A stretch of 64,000 nucleotides of DNA from Nitrospinaceae bacterium (GCA_029261595.1 JAJDAZ010000056.1:62001-126000), one strand, 5' to 3'. Counted from the stretch's first letter, positions 8,865 through 17,538 are shown. Notes: a model not told the origin generated them from the sequence alone. Numbers and translations: made by a program.

Positions 8865-9236
8865 TTAACTAACAGCCATTCCCATAAGGGTGAGCTTTTC
8901 GGTTATCATTTCTTTTGTAAAGGGCTTCATCACGTATTCATTTGCGCCAGCTTCCAATGCTTTGACCACCTGAGACATTTCTGTTTCCGTCGTGACCATC
9001 ATCAGGGGGAGATCTTTGTAGGCTTCTTCCTTTCGTACCGCGCATACGAATTCGTAGCCATTCATTTCCGGCATGTTCCAATCCACCAGAGCGATGTCCA
9101 CCTTCTCGGATGCTTTCAGTCGGTCTATTGCCACGGCTCCGTTCTCGGCGTCAATCACATCAAAGCCAAGCTCCTTGAGCATTTTTCCAAGGATCAGCCG
9201 AATGGCTCTTGAATCATCAATTACCATTGCACGCAC
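8865..9236 (-). CDS. cheY: CheY-like single-domain response regulator
   Basis: A stand-alone receiver domain of 123 residues. The acidic pocket (Asp 7, Asp 8), phosphoacceptor Asp 52 (VDWNMPEMNG), the switch Thr 82/83 and Lys 104 (KPF) are all present. No output domain follows, so it acts by binding partners. The start is GTG, preceded by an excellent AAGGAGG 7 nt upstream. It is the first gene of cheY-cheR-cheX-cheX, after 400 bp of AT-rich DNA that must hold the promoter. The CheX proteins are its likely phosphatases. Confidence 0.93.
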   Translation of the reverse strand: MRAMVIDDSRAIRLILGKMLKELGFDVIDAENGAVAIDRLKASEKVDIALVDWNMPEMNGYEFVCAVRKEEAYKDLPLMMVTTETEMSQVVKALEAGANEYVMKPFTKEMITEKLTLMGMAVS

Positions 9237-9643
9237 GTTAAACCCTCCTTAATTATTGATTGGGTAAATTTTATTATTTCCTGGCTAAGACCTTAAAATA
9301 GCCTGAATTCTGTATAAGGTATAAACTTTTAAAAATAGAAAGTAAATGTATATATATTTTGAGAAAAATTTCCCAAAAATATAACCAAATTAAACCTTAA
9401 TAATCAACGATATGACTAGATTAAGGCAATTTAAAGCAATATTCAATGTAAAAGTTAAAATAAATTAATTTAATTTGGTATTCGGATAATTTTGGAGTGA
9501 AAAACGGCAGAAAAAAACCCGTTTCAGGGTTTAATTGAAACGGGTTAGAGATTTTCCGGAATGCGGCTTTGGAAGGGCGCCGCAATCTTAAATTTTAAAC
9601 ACGCAGTTCCGACAGGCGGAACCGGTTTGCGCTACAATGATCT
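9237..9643. other. AT-rich intergenic region upstream of cheY
   Basis: About 270 bp of very AT-rich DNA (9240-9510) upstream of cheY on the minus strand, likely its promoter region, followed by the terminator of the CdhB-like gene. I see no ORF with a ribosome site. Confidence 0.5.
9511..9546 (-). terminator. Rho-independent terminator of the CdhB-like gene
   Basis: A 10-bp perfect stem (AACCCGTTTC/GAAACGGGTT) with an 11-base loop, followed on the minus strand by a run of seven T. It lies about 100 bp past the stop of the CdhB-like gene and before the cheY promoter region. Confidence 0.9.
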
Positions 9644-10363
9644 TTATTCGGCGTTATCGTCCAGACCTTGCTCCAAATCGCCCATAAACAAGCTCACATT
9701 ATCTTTGGTTAGCTCAGCCCTTTTGGCTTTTCCCTCGGCAATTTCTTCTAATTCTGCTTTTCCATCGGCGGTCAGCCCCCAAGGTTCAACCCCATTTTTT
9801 TTCGCATCCTTAATGGCCTGGGTCATTTTCTCGATTTTTGCGCCGTCCACATCTCTGACGGATATAAGCGCATCTTCATGCCCATCGTATTGACAAAAGG
9901 CCATGGTGTAGCAGTTTGTATTTGCACGAATCATTTTCAAAGTAATGTTGGCGAAATGACAGTGCACACCAATAAGAATACAAGTGTGGATTTTATTGTG
10001 CTGAATCGTCAAGTTGGGATGACACGGGTTGATCACAGCTTCAGGGTCAATTTTAGGATAGATCGGGCGGTAGTCAGGCATTGGAATGACATTCATGCCC
10101 GGTACTTCCTTGACCAGATCCATGGCCAACTCGGCCTTATGCATGGCTTCATCGTTCCATCCCCATAAGAGCATAGGACCCGGAAACAGAGTGGGGTTTC
10201 TAAGGGTCAATAGTTCACGCGCCGCCTTTTTAAACGCTTCATCCTCCGGGACGTGTTCCCCTTCAACCAATTCGTAGCCACTGCCTTGTTCGGGTTGAAA
10301 GACCCCCATCGAAGCGGCGGAAGCGGGTAATAATCCAATCGGCCCTACTTTTATTTGGCCCAT
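9644..10363 (-). CDS. CO dehydrogenase beta / ACS epsilon (CdhB)-like protein, orphan
   Basis: A 239-residue protein whose centre resembles the CO_dh family (acetyl-CoA decarbonylase epsilon subunit): a PMLLWGW-type first strand, then CILIGVHCHFANITLKMIR, comparable to the 'LFxGVHxxxxxxxL..K' stretch of that family, then a Tyr-Asp-Gly-His segment. In archaea this subunit binds a nucleotide-type cofactor in a DHS-like fold. NCBI-style names 'carbon monoxide dehydrogenase beta subunit family' are used for such proteins in autotrophs with ferredoxin-dependent 2-oxoacid oxidoreductases. Here it is alone: no CODH/ACS or oxidoreductase subunits are within the window. GGAGG lies 10 nt before the ATG and a strong terminator follows. 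The charged Lys/Glu-rich C-terminus (about 185-239) is extra. Confidence 0.55.
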   Translation of the reverse strand: MGQIKVGPIGLLPASAASMGVFQPEQGSGYELVEGEHVPEDEAFKKAARELLTLRNPTLFPGPMLLWGWNDEAMHKAELAMDLVKEVPGMNVIPMPDYRPIYPKIDPEAVINPCHPNLTIQHNKIHTCILIGVHCHFANITLKMIRANTNCYTMAFCQYDGHEDALISVRDVDGAKIEKMTQAIKDAKKNGVEPWGLTADGKAELEEIAEGKAKRAELTKDNVSLFMGDLEQGLDDNAE

Positions 10364-10594
10364 CCTAAAAAACCTCCATAATTTCTCTTAAAAGGAAAAA
10401 ATCCGAAACCTGAACTCCGGGCCAGGTCATTTATAAGCGTTGTATTTCATTTCGGCCCTAGGATACAACCATCCCGCCAATATGAATCGGTCATATTATT
10501 AGCAAACGAATGAACTGTCAATCATTATGTGTCTTTTGGTAGCTAAATGGGTTGGGTCCAGGACTAAAATAATTATTCAAGAATTATCAAGGAG

Positions 10595-11251
10595 TTATTT
10601 TTCTTTCCGGGGAAATCCATAGCGGTCCCCCCATTCAAAGGGAGCCTTCTGCCAGGGTCTCAGAAGGGCGATTTGCGCCTCCGTCAGGGCTCCCGATTCA
10701 GCTCCGAAATCGATGAGTTGCTCCAATGTGAGCAGGGCGTGTAACTGGCAATCGGATTTGGCAAACTCATCTTCAGCTTCCTGGAATCCATAGGTGAAGA
10801 TGCAAAAACAATGGTCAACTTTACCTCCGGATGATCGTATCGCCTCGACGGCATTGAGGGCGCTCCCACCTGTAGACACCAGGTCTTCGATGACAATGAC
10901 CCGTTGTCCCTCCTGAAGAACGCCTTCGATCTGATTATGCATGCCATGGGCTTTGGGTGCCGAGCGAACATAGATCAACGGCACTTTTATAAGGTCCGCC
11001 AGGGTGGTGGCGGGAGGAATCCCGGCCGTGGCGGTTCCGGCAACCACATCCGTTGCAACCTTATTTTCTTTCAGTACTTTTTGAAATCCCTGGGCGATTA
11101 ACAGGCGATGATCGGCATTTCCAAGCAGCAGGCGGTTGTCATTATATACGGGCATGCGATATCCCGATGCCCAGGTGAAAGGATTTTCTGTGTCAAGGCG
11201 GATGGCCCCAATTTGCAGGGCGATTTTGGCCAGTTGTTCTGAAACGGTCAT
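10595..11251 (-). CDS. pyrE: Orotate phosphoribosyltransferase
   Basis: Converts orotate and PRPP to orotidine 5'-phosphate, the fifth step of pyrimidine synthesis. The 218-residue protein has the PRPP-binding signature VIVIEDLVSTGGS at about 118-130 with the adjacent Glu-Asp, and the family's KAHGMHNQIEG catalytic loop at about 100-110. It is the last gene of folC-lptD-pyrE on the minus strand, 20 bp after lptD, so co-transcription is likely. The C-terminus carries a helical extension ending in PWQKAPFEWGDRYG, seen in some PyrE proteins. Confidence 0.95.
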   Translation of the reverse strand: MTVSEQLAKIALQIGAIRLDTENPFTWASGYRMPVYNDNRLLLGNADHRLLIAQGFQKVLKENKVATDVVAGTATAGIPPATTLADLIKVPLIYVRSAPKAHGMHNQIEGVLQEGQRVIVIEDLVSTGGSALNAVEAIRSSGGKVDHCFCIFTYGFQEAEDEFAKSDCQLHALLTLEQLIDFGAESGALTEAQIALLRPWQKAPFEWGDRYGFPRKEK

Positions 11252-11271
11252 TGAGTTTTCCCGGTAATTAA

Positions 11272-13476
11272 TTAAAACCTGCGATGAATGTGAGAAAGAT
11301 TTTCTTCACCGACGCCTTCTGTTCCTATTCCGCGCAGGGTGAGAGTGAACAGGAATTTATTTTCTTGTTTACGGGTTCCGCCGGTAATGATGTCCCTGCT
11401 GATAAAGTCGGCGGAAAATCCCCAGCATTCACACGGATTGTCATACAGCAGGCTCACGTCATTTTCCCTAAACGTTTCCGTCAATTCGTCATATCGCGTC
11501 GACACCTGAAATTGCCAGCCTTTTTTAAAGGCCCAGTAAATGGACCCCAGAAGAAAAGTTGATTCGCTTCGGATAAACCTTCTTTCTACATAGAAGGACA
11601 GATCGCTCACAGGTTTTAACCCGACCTCAAAGTTGACGGTTTCCATTTGGGAGTCGTAAACATCAAAGGTTGCATCCATATTGAGCAATAATGCATTGGT
11701 GAGCCGGCTATCCAGATCAAACCTCAGGTCGGAAAGGGCTCTGTTTTTATTTGTGGAAGATAATACCCGTTTCTCTTTGTCAAAGTCGTAACTCTGGCTG
11801 ATCGCAAACCGCAAGATCTCATTGGTCTGGGGATTTTCGGTTTGACGTCCGACCTTTTTCAAAAGTCTTTGCGTCAGAGAATAAGTGACTTTATTGGTTG
11901 ATTCAACAGAGTCGATTTCGTCAATGATGCGAATTTTATCCCGATCGGCTCTGTCAATTTCGGGAATAAAATCATAAGAAAGACGGGGTTCAATGACATG
12001 TTTGATTTTAGTCTTGTTCTTTCCGTCGACAACAAAAATCCTGTTGATTTTTGGACCTTCCAGGGCTCCATTGATATCGAATAACTCACGCGTGAAGAAA
12101 TCGGTTCGCTTATTATCGGGGGCGCCTGGTTCCAAACCGTCACTGTAAACGGTTTCCCGCAATCCAACCGTTGGTGTGAAGGTCAACCAGGGAGCCAGGG
12201 GGATGGGCCGGGAAATCTGTGGATGAAAATCGAACCGATGAACCTGAAACTGGTCGTCCACCACCGGGTCCGTGTTCAAATCCAGCAGGAAAGAGGTGTA
12301 ACTCGTTTCCTGGTTGAATAAAAAGGAGCTTTGTCCAAGAGGTTGCCTTTGATGCTGAAACGTGATCTGAGGCAATTGCGCGAATGTGTCGTCCCTGGTG
12401 TCCTCGGTACTGTCCCGGAAGCGGATGAGGGCGTCCAGGGTGCTGTTGGACCAGCTTTTATTCAAGGAAGCGAATGAATCCGTATTGCGTCTCGTTCTCA
12501 GATTGGTATCGTCCTCGAAGGTCTTACTGAAATTGTCCTCACTCTCCAGATCGAGTTTGCCCTTAAAGCGAGCATTATTTTTAAAAACCTGCTCGTGCTT
12601 CCAGTCGACCTTGTAAAATATGCCTCCTGTAGACCGGTCATCCAAAACTTTACCCTTGAACTTTCCACTGGTGTGTTTGCTGGGAGTGTAGCGGTATTCG
12701 ATGTCGGGCCGGACGCCTCGTTTCTCAAGGTATTCGACTCCTACCGTGGCGTCTGACCACTCGTTAATGACCCAATAATAGATGGGCTTGAAGCTAAAGC
12801 CATCGGTATTGCTGGAACCCACTTTGGGAATCAGGAACCCACTTTTGCGTTCTTTGTTGATAGGGAGGTACCCCAGGGGCATATAAAGGATGGGAAAATT
12901 TCTGACTTTAAACACTCCATGGGAGAATAAGGCACGGTCTTCTTTGATAACATCCAGGTTTTCTGCCTCAAACGACCAATCGGGAACTTTCCCTGAGCAT
13001 GTCGAAAGCCAGGAATCTTTTAACCGGTATTGAACCGGCGAGATTCTTTTTATTTCCTTTCCCTTAAAATAATAATTCAGCGGGCGTTTTTGTTTGTCCT
13101 GACCTTTGAATTTTCCTATGACATCAAAGGCTTTGCCTTTTTTACTTTTCATATTGAAAAGGCTTCGTTCCGCTTTGATCAAGGTCCCGTCTTTTGAAGT
13201 CATCAGAACATGACCCTTGGCTTCCCCCATCCCCGTTTTATTATTTATTCTTACTTTGTCCGCTTTCAGGACCCGGTCTTCCAAATTGATGACCACGTTG
13301 CCCCAGGCCCGGACGACATCCGAACCTCCTTCCTGGACCATGTGATCGGCGCTGATGGTGATCTCTTTTTTGCTTTTTGATGCGGGATCGGCGCTTGGAA
13401 CGGTCTCGGCAAAGCCAATACCGGCAGGAAGGATGGCCATCCATAGAAAGAGAGCTGTTCTAAGCAACAGGGTCAT
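11272..13476 (-). CDS. lptD: LPS-assembly outer-membrane protein LptD
   Basis: LptD receives lipopolysaccharide from the LptA bridge and inserts it in the outer leaflet. From the preferred ATG (MTLLLRTALF) the protein has 734 residues with a signal peptide ending at about GFAE. It then shows the OstA/LptA-like beta-jellyroll domain (about 35-170, repeated 'A D K V ... G' strands) followed by a long C-terminal beta-barrel with alternating aromatic/polar strands. This start overlaps the folC stop by 17 nt, a usual sign of coupling; a longer TTG start would lie deep in folC and destroy the signal peptide. Its presence is the best evidence for an LPS-bearing outer membrane. Confidence 0.93.
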   Translation of the reverse strand: MTLLLRTALFLWMAILPAGIGFAETVPSADPASKSKKEITISADHMVQEGGSDVVRAWGNVVINLEDRVLKADKVRINNKTGMGEAKGHVLMTSKDGTLIKAERSLFNMKSKKGKAFDVIGKFKGQDKQKRPLNYYFKGKEIKRISPVQYRLKDSWLSTCSGKVPDWSFEAENLDVIKEDRALFSHGVFKVRNFPILYMPLGYLPINKERKSGFLIPKVGSSNTDGFSFKPIYYWVINEWSDATVGVEYLEKRGVRPDIEYRYTPSKHTSGKFKGKVLDDRSTGGIFYKVDWKHEQVFKNNARFKGKLDLESEDNFSKTFEDDTNLRTRRNTDSFASLNKSWSNSTLDALIRFRDSTEDTRDDTFAQLPQITFQHQRQPLGQSSFLFNQETSYTSFLLDLNTDPVVDDQFQVHRFDFHPQISRPIPLAPWLTFTPTVGLRETVYSDGLEPGAPDNKRTDFFTRELFDINGALEGPKINRIFVVDGKNKTKIKHVIEPRLSYDFIPEIDRADRDKIRIIDEIDSVESTNKVTYSLTQRLLKKVGRQTENPQTNEILRFAISQSYDFDKEKRVLSSTNKNRALSDLRFDLDSRLTNALLLNMDATFDVYDSQMETVNFEVGLKPVSDLSFYVERRFIRSESTFLLGSIYWAFKKGWQFQVSTRYDELTETFRENDVSLLYDNPCECWGFSADFISRDIITGGTRKQENKFLFTLTLRGIGTEGVGEENLSHIHRRF

Positions 13477-14758
13477 TTGCCAGAAATTGTTTGGCCTCGG
13501 AAACCGTGAATATGGAACCGGCAATGCAAATGAGGTCGTCGGGATTGGAGGATTTTTTTGCTGTTTCCAGAGCATATGGAATGTCAGGAATAATTTCAAC
13601 GGGTTTTTGAAGACCTGTCAGTTGCTTTGCCAGATATGCCGGATCGATGCATCGTTCCCGGTCGAGTTTTACCAGAATAAAATGGTCCCCAATTTCTGAA
13701 AATAATTTCAACATTTCATCCACGTCTTTGTCTTCCATCATTCCAATCACCATCAGGCAACGATTGAACCGGAAATATTCGCGCAAAGTATGCGTCAAAC
13801 TTCTGACTCCGTCAGGGTTGTGGGCGCTGTCCATCACAACGGTGGGGTCCCTGGAAACCACTTCCATGCGGCCTTCCCAGCAGGTTGATTCCAGACTTTT
13901 CTGGAAAACAGAGGGCTTCGGTTTTATTCCCTTTGGGCGCAGTTTGTGGCAAGCCGCCAGAGCCAGACCGGCGTTTAAGACCTGATGCCTGCCTATTAAA
14001 GGGATTTCAACCTCCTTCATATGGAAATTTCCAAAGGAAAAGTCGAAGGTTTGTCCCCCTGGGGTGACCGCATTAAACTCCGCATTAAAATCTTTTCCCA
14101 ATAATTTCAGCCTGGCGGATCGGTCCCTGGCAACCTGTTTCACGACATTCAAAGCGCCCTTATCTTCAATATGAGCAAAAACCATACCGAAATCCTTGAT
14201 AATACAGGCCTTTTCGTATGCGATCTGTTGCAGATTATTGCCCAGATACTGAGTGTGGTCCATCCCGATCGAGGTGATAATGGACGCTTCCACCTTGCAC
14301 AAATTGGTAGAATCCAGCCGCCCTCCCATTCCCACCTCGATGACATTCCAATCGGTTTTGCTTTCGAAGAAATGTAAAAATGCCATGACCGTGGTGAATT
14401 CAAAAAAAGTAACGGGGATGTTGTACCGCTCCACCTTTTCCTGGACCCGGAAGATCAATTTCGTCAATTCATCATCAGATATGGGGGTGCGATTTATTTG
14501 GATACGCTCATTAAAGTTGAGCAGGTGAGGGGAGGTGTATAAACCCACCTTTTTGCCGGAAGTGCGTAAAATAGATTCTGTGAACGCCGCTGTGGAACCT
14601 TTTCCGTTGGTTCCTGCGATATGAATGGTCGGGGTGGTTAATTGAGGGTTGCCAAAGTGGTCGAGCAGGCGACTGGTGTTATCAAGGCCAAGTTTAATTC
14701 CCATGGTGGTGAGGCTATACAAGGTTTTCAATGCTTTCTTCAGAACGGGTTCGCTCAT
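13460..14758 (-). CDS. folC: Dihydrofolate / folylpolyglutamate synthase
   Basis: Adds glutamate to dihydropteroate and folates, an ATP-dependent Mur-ligase-type reaction. The 432-residue protein has the P-loop GTNGKGS at 49-55, the family's TSPHLLNFNERI stretch, the EVGMGGRLDSTN metal/ATP site, and SIGMDHTQYLG. The C-terminal ligase domain includes MDSAHNPDG. It is the first gene of folC-lptD-pyrE and overlaps lptD. It diverges from the S24-like gene across 200 bp that must hold both promoters. No accD neighbour, which is common elsewhere, is present. Confidence 0.96.
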   Translation of the reverse strand: MSEPVLKKALKTLYSLTTMGIKLGLDNTSRLLDHFGNPQLTTPTIHIAGTNGKGSTAAFTESILRTSGKKVGLYTSPHLLNFNERIQINRTPISDDELTKLIFRVQEKVERYNIPVTFFEFTTVMAFLHFFESKTDWNVIEVGMGGRLDSTNLCKVEASIITSIGMDHTQYLGNNLQQIAYEKACIIKDFGMVFAHIEDKGALNVVKQVARDRSARLKLLGKDFNAEFNAVTPGGQTFDFSFGNFHMKEVEIPLIGRHQVLNAGLALAACHKLRPKGIKPKPSVFQKSLESTCWEGRMEVVSRDPTVVMDSAHNPDGVRSLTHTLREYFRFNRCLMVIGMMEDKDVDEMLKLFSEIGDHFILVKLDRERCIDPAYLAKQLTGLQKPVEIIPDIPYALETAKKSSNPDDLICIAGSIFTVSEAKQFLANDPVA

Positions 14759-14958
14759 TTAACTACAGTCCTCCAATCCGGGTGAACGGTTGTTAAGGAT
14801 GGAACTAATTTGGAAAATGCATAATTCAGGGGTGTAAACTGGCAACTCGACTCCTTGAGGGTGAATGAATTCCGGAGATTGAAATTTTTGGAAGCCACCT
14901 TCTAAAATATACAGAGTTTTTTTATGGTTGGCAGAATAATTTTTATCCGGGTTTTTTA

Positions 14959-15498
14959 ATGACAGAAGACAAGATCGTCTCGATTCCCTTAATGAAATTT
15001 TCAACGACCGCTCCCCCGTGGCCGTGGGAAGAAAGTGGTGCGCCGTGGGCTTCTTTTCTCACCATCTCTGTGAAGGGTCAGGAGCATGCAGAAGGGTGTT
15101 ACGGCGTGGAGATGGAAGATGATTCGATGTCTCCGCTATTGAAGCCGGGCATGGTGGCTATTTTTTCTCAAAGCGACAGCGCACCGGCTTTCAAGAATAT
15201 TTATTCCATTGGGAGGAAAGGCGATGTTCCGCTGGTGCGAAAAGTGGTTAAAAATGAAATTCCTGCCAGCGAGAAAAACGCGGTTTCCCCGGAAAGCCTG
15301 AGACCCAAAAGAAAAAGCTTCATGGCACCGACCCCGCTTCATATTCCGGGGAGCCTGGTATCCCCTATTGCGGAGTCAACTCATGAAACAATTTATTTGA
15401 AGGGTTTGGTGGAGCAGGATCAAATGATTCTCGTTCCCAAGGGAAACCTGTTGTGGATGCATCCGTTGGTGTTGGTATTGAAAGAAGGGGAGGGTTGA
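14959..15498 (+). CDS. S24-like (LexA/CI C-terminal type) protein without DNA-binding domain
   Basis: A 179-residue protein with a recognisable S24 peptidase-type core: VEMEDDSMSPLLKPGM, where Ser 56 matches the nucleophile of LexA/UmuD/CI, and PLVRKVV at 91-97 where the general-base Lys is expected. Here the order is Arg-Lys instead of Lys-Arg, so catalytic competence is uncertain. There is no N-terminal helix-turn-helix; instead about 45 residues including a Trp/Pro-rich PPWPWEE segment. A polar insert of about 40 residues (100-140) interrupts the usual fold before the final strand. It may be UmuD-like, a signal-peptidase-like fold, or a regulator fragment. The start has no good ribosome site; an ATG at 14992 is an alternative. 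It lies 49 bp before the MBL-fold gene. Confidence 0.65.
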   Translation: MTEDKIVSIPLMKFSTTAPPWPWEESGAPWASFLTISVKGQEHAEGCYGVEMEDDSMSPLLKPGMVAIFSQSDSAPAFKNIYSIGRKGDVPLVRKVVKNEIPASEKNAVSPESLRPKRKSFMAPTPLHIPGSLVSPIAESTHETIYLKGLVEQDQMILVPKGNLLWMHPLVLVLKEGEG

Positions 15499-15547
15499 AA
15501 ATCTCGAATTTCTGTTTATTACAAAATTAAATGATAAAGGAATCACC

Positions 15548-16168
15548 ATGTCCAAAATTCACGAAATAGTCCCGGATATTTTTACCTGGTCAGAATTTTC
15601 CGAAGAAAAACAACTGAATTTTAATGGTTATTATATTGCCCGGCAGGGGGAATCCGTCCTCATCGACCCACCTGAGCTGGATGAAGCGGGATTGAGTGAA
15701 TTGTCTGCCCTGATATCGAAAAACAGCGACTGTCCGCTCCAAGGAATTTTTCTGACCAATGTTCATCATGACCGGATGAGTCTGGCCCTTAAAGAAAAAT
15801 TTTCCGCTCCCATTTGTATTCATGAAAAAGATGGATCTCTATTAGAGTTTTCTCCAGATAAAACATTTACGGATGGAGACACCGGACCTTGCGGTTTGCA
15901 GGTCATTCATCTGGACGATCAGAAATCGCCAGGGGAATGTGCGTTCCTATTCCCGGATATAGAGACTTTGATGGTTGGTGACGCGCTGATCGGCAAGGTT
16001 CCAGGAAAAGTGAATCTCCTGCCGGCAGAAAAATACGCGAATATTCAAAAAGCCCAGGTAAGCCTGGGAAAATTGTTGGGGCATGATTTCGAAACACTTC
16101 TGGTAGGGGATGGCCATTCTATTTTAAAAGACGCCAAAAGAGTTGTGATGGAGTTTCTGCCAGGGTGA
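15548..16168 (+). CDS. Metallo-beta-lactamase-fold protein with degenerate metal site
   Basis: A 206-residue protein with the layout of MBL hydrolases: strands YIARQGESVLIDPP, a motif-II position FLTNVHHDR, a motif-III position DQKSPGE, the LMVGDALIG strand, and a final GDGH. The metal ligands are largely gone: in TNVHHDR the first His is Asn 71 and the last is Arg 76, and the GHSPG His is Lys 126. Asp 145 and His 190 remain. Family knowledge says such a site should not hold a di-zinc centre, so this is probably a pseudo-enzyme with a binding or structural role. AAGGA precedes the ATG. It follows the S24-like gene on the same strand. Confidence 0.75.
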   Translation: MSKIHEIVPDIFTWSEFSEEKQLNFNGYYIARQGESVLIDPPELDEAGLSELSALISKNSDCPLQGIFLTNVHHDRMSLALKEKFSAPICIHEKDGSLLEFSPDKTFTDGDTGPCGLQVIHLDDQKSPGECAFLFPDIETLMVGDALIGKVPGKVNLLPAEKYANIQKAQVSLGKLLGHDFETLLVGDGHSILKDAKRVVMEFLPG

Positions 16169-16185
16169 AGGAAAAATGACCGAGC

Positions 16186-16887
16186 TTAGAAAAGAAAGAC
16201 CAAAATTGTTATTAGCCGGGGATAAATATACAAAAGCAGGATTCCCGAAAGTGCGCAACCCATGTGAAAAAGGATGGAAGCATAAAGCGTTCCGGTCAAC
16301 CGATGTAAAAAGGCCGTGATGATTCCCAGGATCAATAGCCCCAGATTCAGTTTGAAGTGGCCTAGGGTGAAAAGAATCCCCGCCCCATAAATGGCCAATA
16401 AAGGGCTGTACTTTCTTTCCAGACCTGAATAGATCAAGCCTGTAAAAAAGAATTGCGTCAGCAGGGGAAATATCAAAACCCTGGCCGCCAGCTCCAATGG
16501 ATGTAAATTGTTCCAATCGTCAGCGTTGCGCCGGTTGGCGGCTTCCGAGAACAGTTCGTTCTGTCCGAGGCCGGTTATAGAAATCAGCGTGTCCAAAAGG
16601 GGCAGGGCGGACACGAGCATTCCTCCAAGGATCAGGCCGATCAGCAAATGATTGCATAAGTGCTGGCAGGAAAACCCCAGTTTGTTCAGCGGGATTTTTT
16701 TGACCCCCAGAACATAAGCAAATATCCCGGAAAAGTACAGGACGTAGCCGTATTGAGGGATCCAGGAATGCCCGCGCAGAAAAAAATGAATCGTGGGAAA
16801 TACCACGAAAAAATATAGGAATGTAATTTTAAGGACAAATTTAAAACTCAGGGCTTCTTCAGAGCTTTCAACCTTTTTGAATAGCAC
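16186..16887 (-). CDS. CPBP-fold membrane protein, probable non-catalytic
   Basis: A polytopic 233-residue inner-membrane protein with about seven hydrophobic segments. Its second half follows the CPBP (Abi, type II CAAX protease) pattern: a helix in the position of motif 1, FTLGH in motif 2 (His 177) and a helix with His 208 in motif 4. Motif 1, normally EExxxR, reads TQFFFT (Thr 144, Gln 145, Thr 149), so both catalytic glutamates and the Arg are absent. It is therefore unlikely to be a working protease. GAGGA stands 6 nt before the GTG start. It converges on the MBL-fold gene with a 17-bp gap. Confidence 0.7.
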   Translation of the reverse strand: MLFKKVESSEEALSFKFVLKITFLYFFVVFPTIHFFLRGHSWIPQYGYVLYFSGIFAYVLGVKKIPLNKLGFSCQHLCNHLLIGLILGGMLVSALPLLDTLISITGLGQNELFSEAANRRNADDWNNLHPLELAARVLIFPLLTQFFFTGLIYSGLERKYSPLLAIYGAGILFTLGHFKLNLGLLILGIITAFLHRLTGTLYASILFHMGCALSGILLLYIYPRLITILVFLF

Positions 16888-16931
16888 CTTGAATCCTCAA
16901 GTTTTGGAGCCCCCGTTCCGGGATGAGGGGA

Positions 16932-17270
16932 TTATTTTGAAAAAGTCAGGGGAGGCTGGTTCCTACCTGAAATTGGCGAGACGGGCGAGACCTGGGGGCT
17001 GTTTCCACTAATATGGGGTTGGGTCGGCTTTTCATTTTCCTTTTTGGCGCTCGGGATTCCCATGCCGCTGACGTGGGTCCAGACAAACTTATCCGCGGAT
17101 TCTTCATGGAAGCTTTCCTGGGCATTGGAAATTTCTTTTTTCAGATGAGCGGCATTAAAATAGATTCCGCCGAATATTAAAGCGGAAAGAATGCACGATT
17201 CTATGAAGACGTTTTTCCACATTCTATCTGGCCAAAATAATGTTTTATTCCAACAGCATTGTAAGGCCAT
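16932..17270 (-). CDS. Small single-pass membrane protein, unknown
   Basis: A 112-residue ORF with one hydrophobic segment (about residues 21-39, FIESCILSALIFGGIYFNA) followed by a polar, Pro/Ser-rich tail. The first ATG has AGGA 5 nt upstream; a second in-frame ATG at residue 17 directly before the membrane segment is possible. Topology would place the tail outside the cytoplasm. It lies 44 bp upstream of the CPBP-like gene on the same strand. No family recognised, and a real gene is likely but not certain. Confidence 0.5.
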   Translation of the reverse strand: MALQCCWNKTLFWPDRMWKNVFIESCILSALIFGGIYFNAAHLKKEISNAQESFHEESADKFVWTHVSGMGIPSAKKENEKPTQPHISGNSPQVSPVSPISGRNQPPLTFSK

Positions 17271-17354
17271 AGCATCCTATTATCAATCTCTAAACCTCCA
17301 AAGGAAGTTTTGCGCTATCAGGCTATTTCCTGTGAAACCATGGGGTACTAGCGG

Positions 17355-17383
17355 TTGACAAAAATAGGGTCTTTATTTACTAT
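17355..17383 (+). promoter_or_regulatory. Strong sigma-70-type promoter of rpiB-glyA-nrdR
   Basis: A perfect -35 TTGACA (17355-17360) and a TACTAT -10 (17378-17383) are separated by exactly 17 bp. It lies about 155 bp before the rpiB start, leaving a 5' untranslated region of roughly 150 bases. This is the best promoter match I found in the window. Confidence 0.8.
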
Positions 17384-17538
17384 CGCGTAAAGAACTACAA
17401 TGGTTGTTAATTCAGAGTGTGCCTGTTCTTGATTAACCCGATCTTCCACTCCAGATCACAGAATCCTTTATTGGCGAGTTTTTTTAAGGATTTCCCTGGA
17501 AAAGAACGATATTGATTCAATACATATAAGGCCGAACC

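Noticed and set aside
13477-13599. 41-codon N-terminal extension of lptD
   Set aside because: It lies within folC, starts at a weak codon and hides the signal peptide. The ATG at 13476 gives a normal LptD start.
14759-15004. 81-codon minus-strand frame upstream of folC
   Set aside because: It starts inside the S24-like gene, shows no family features and no ribosome site, and ends exactly at the folC start by chance.
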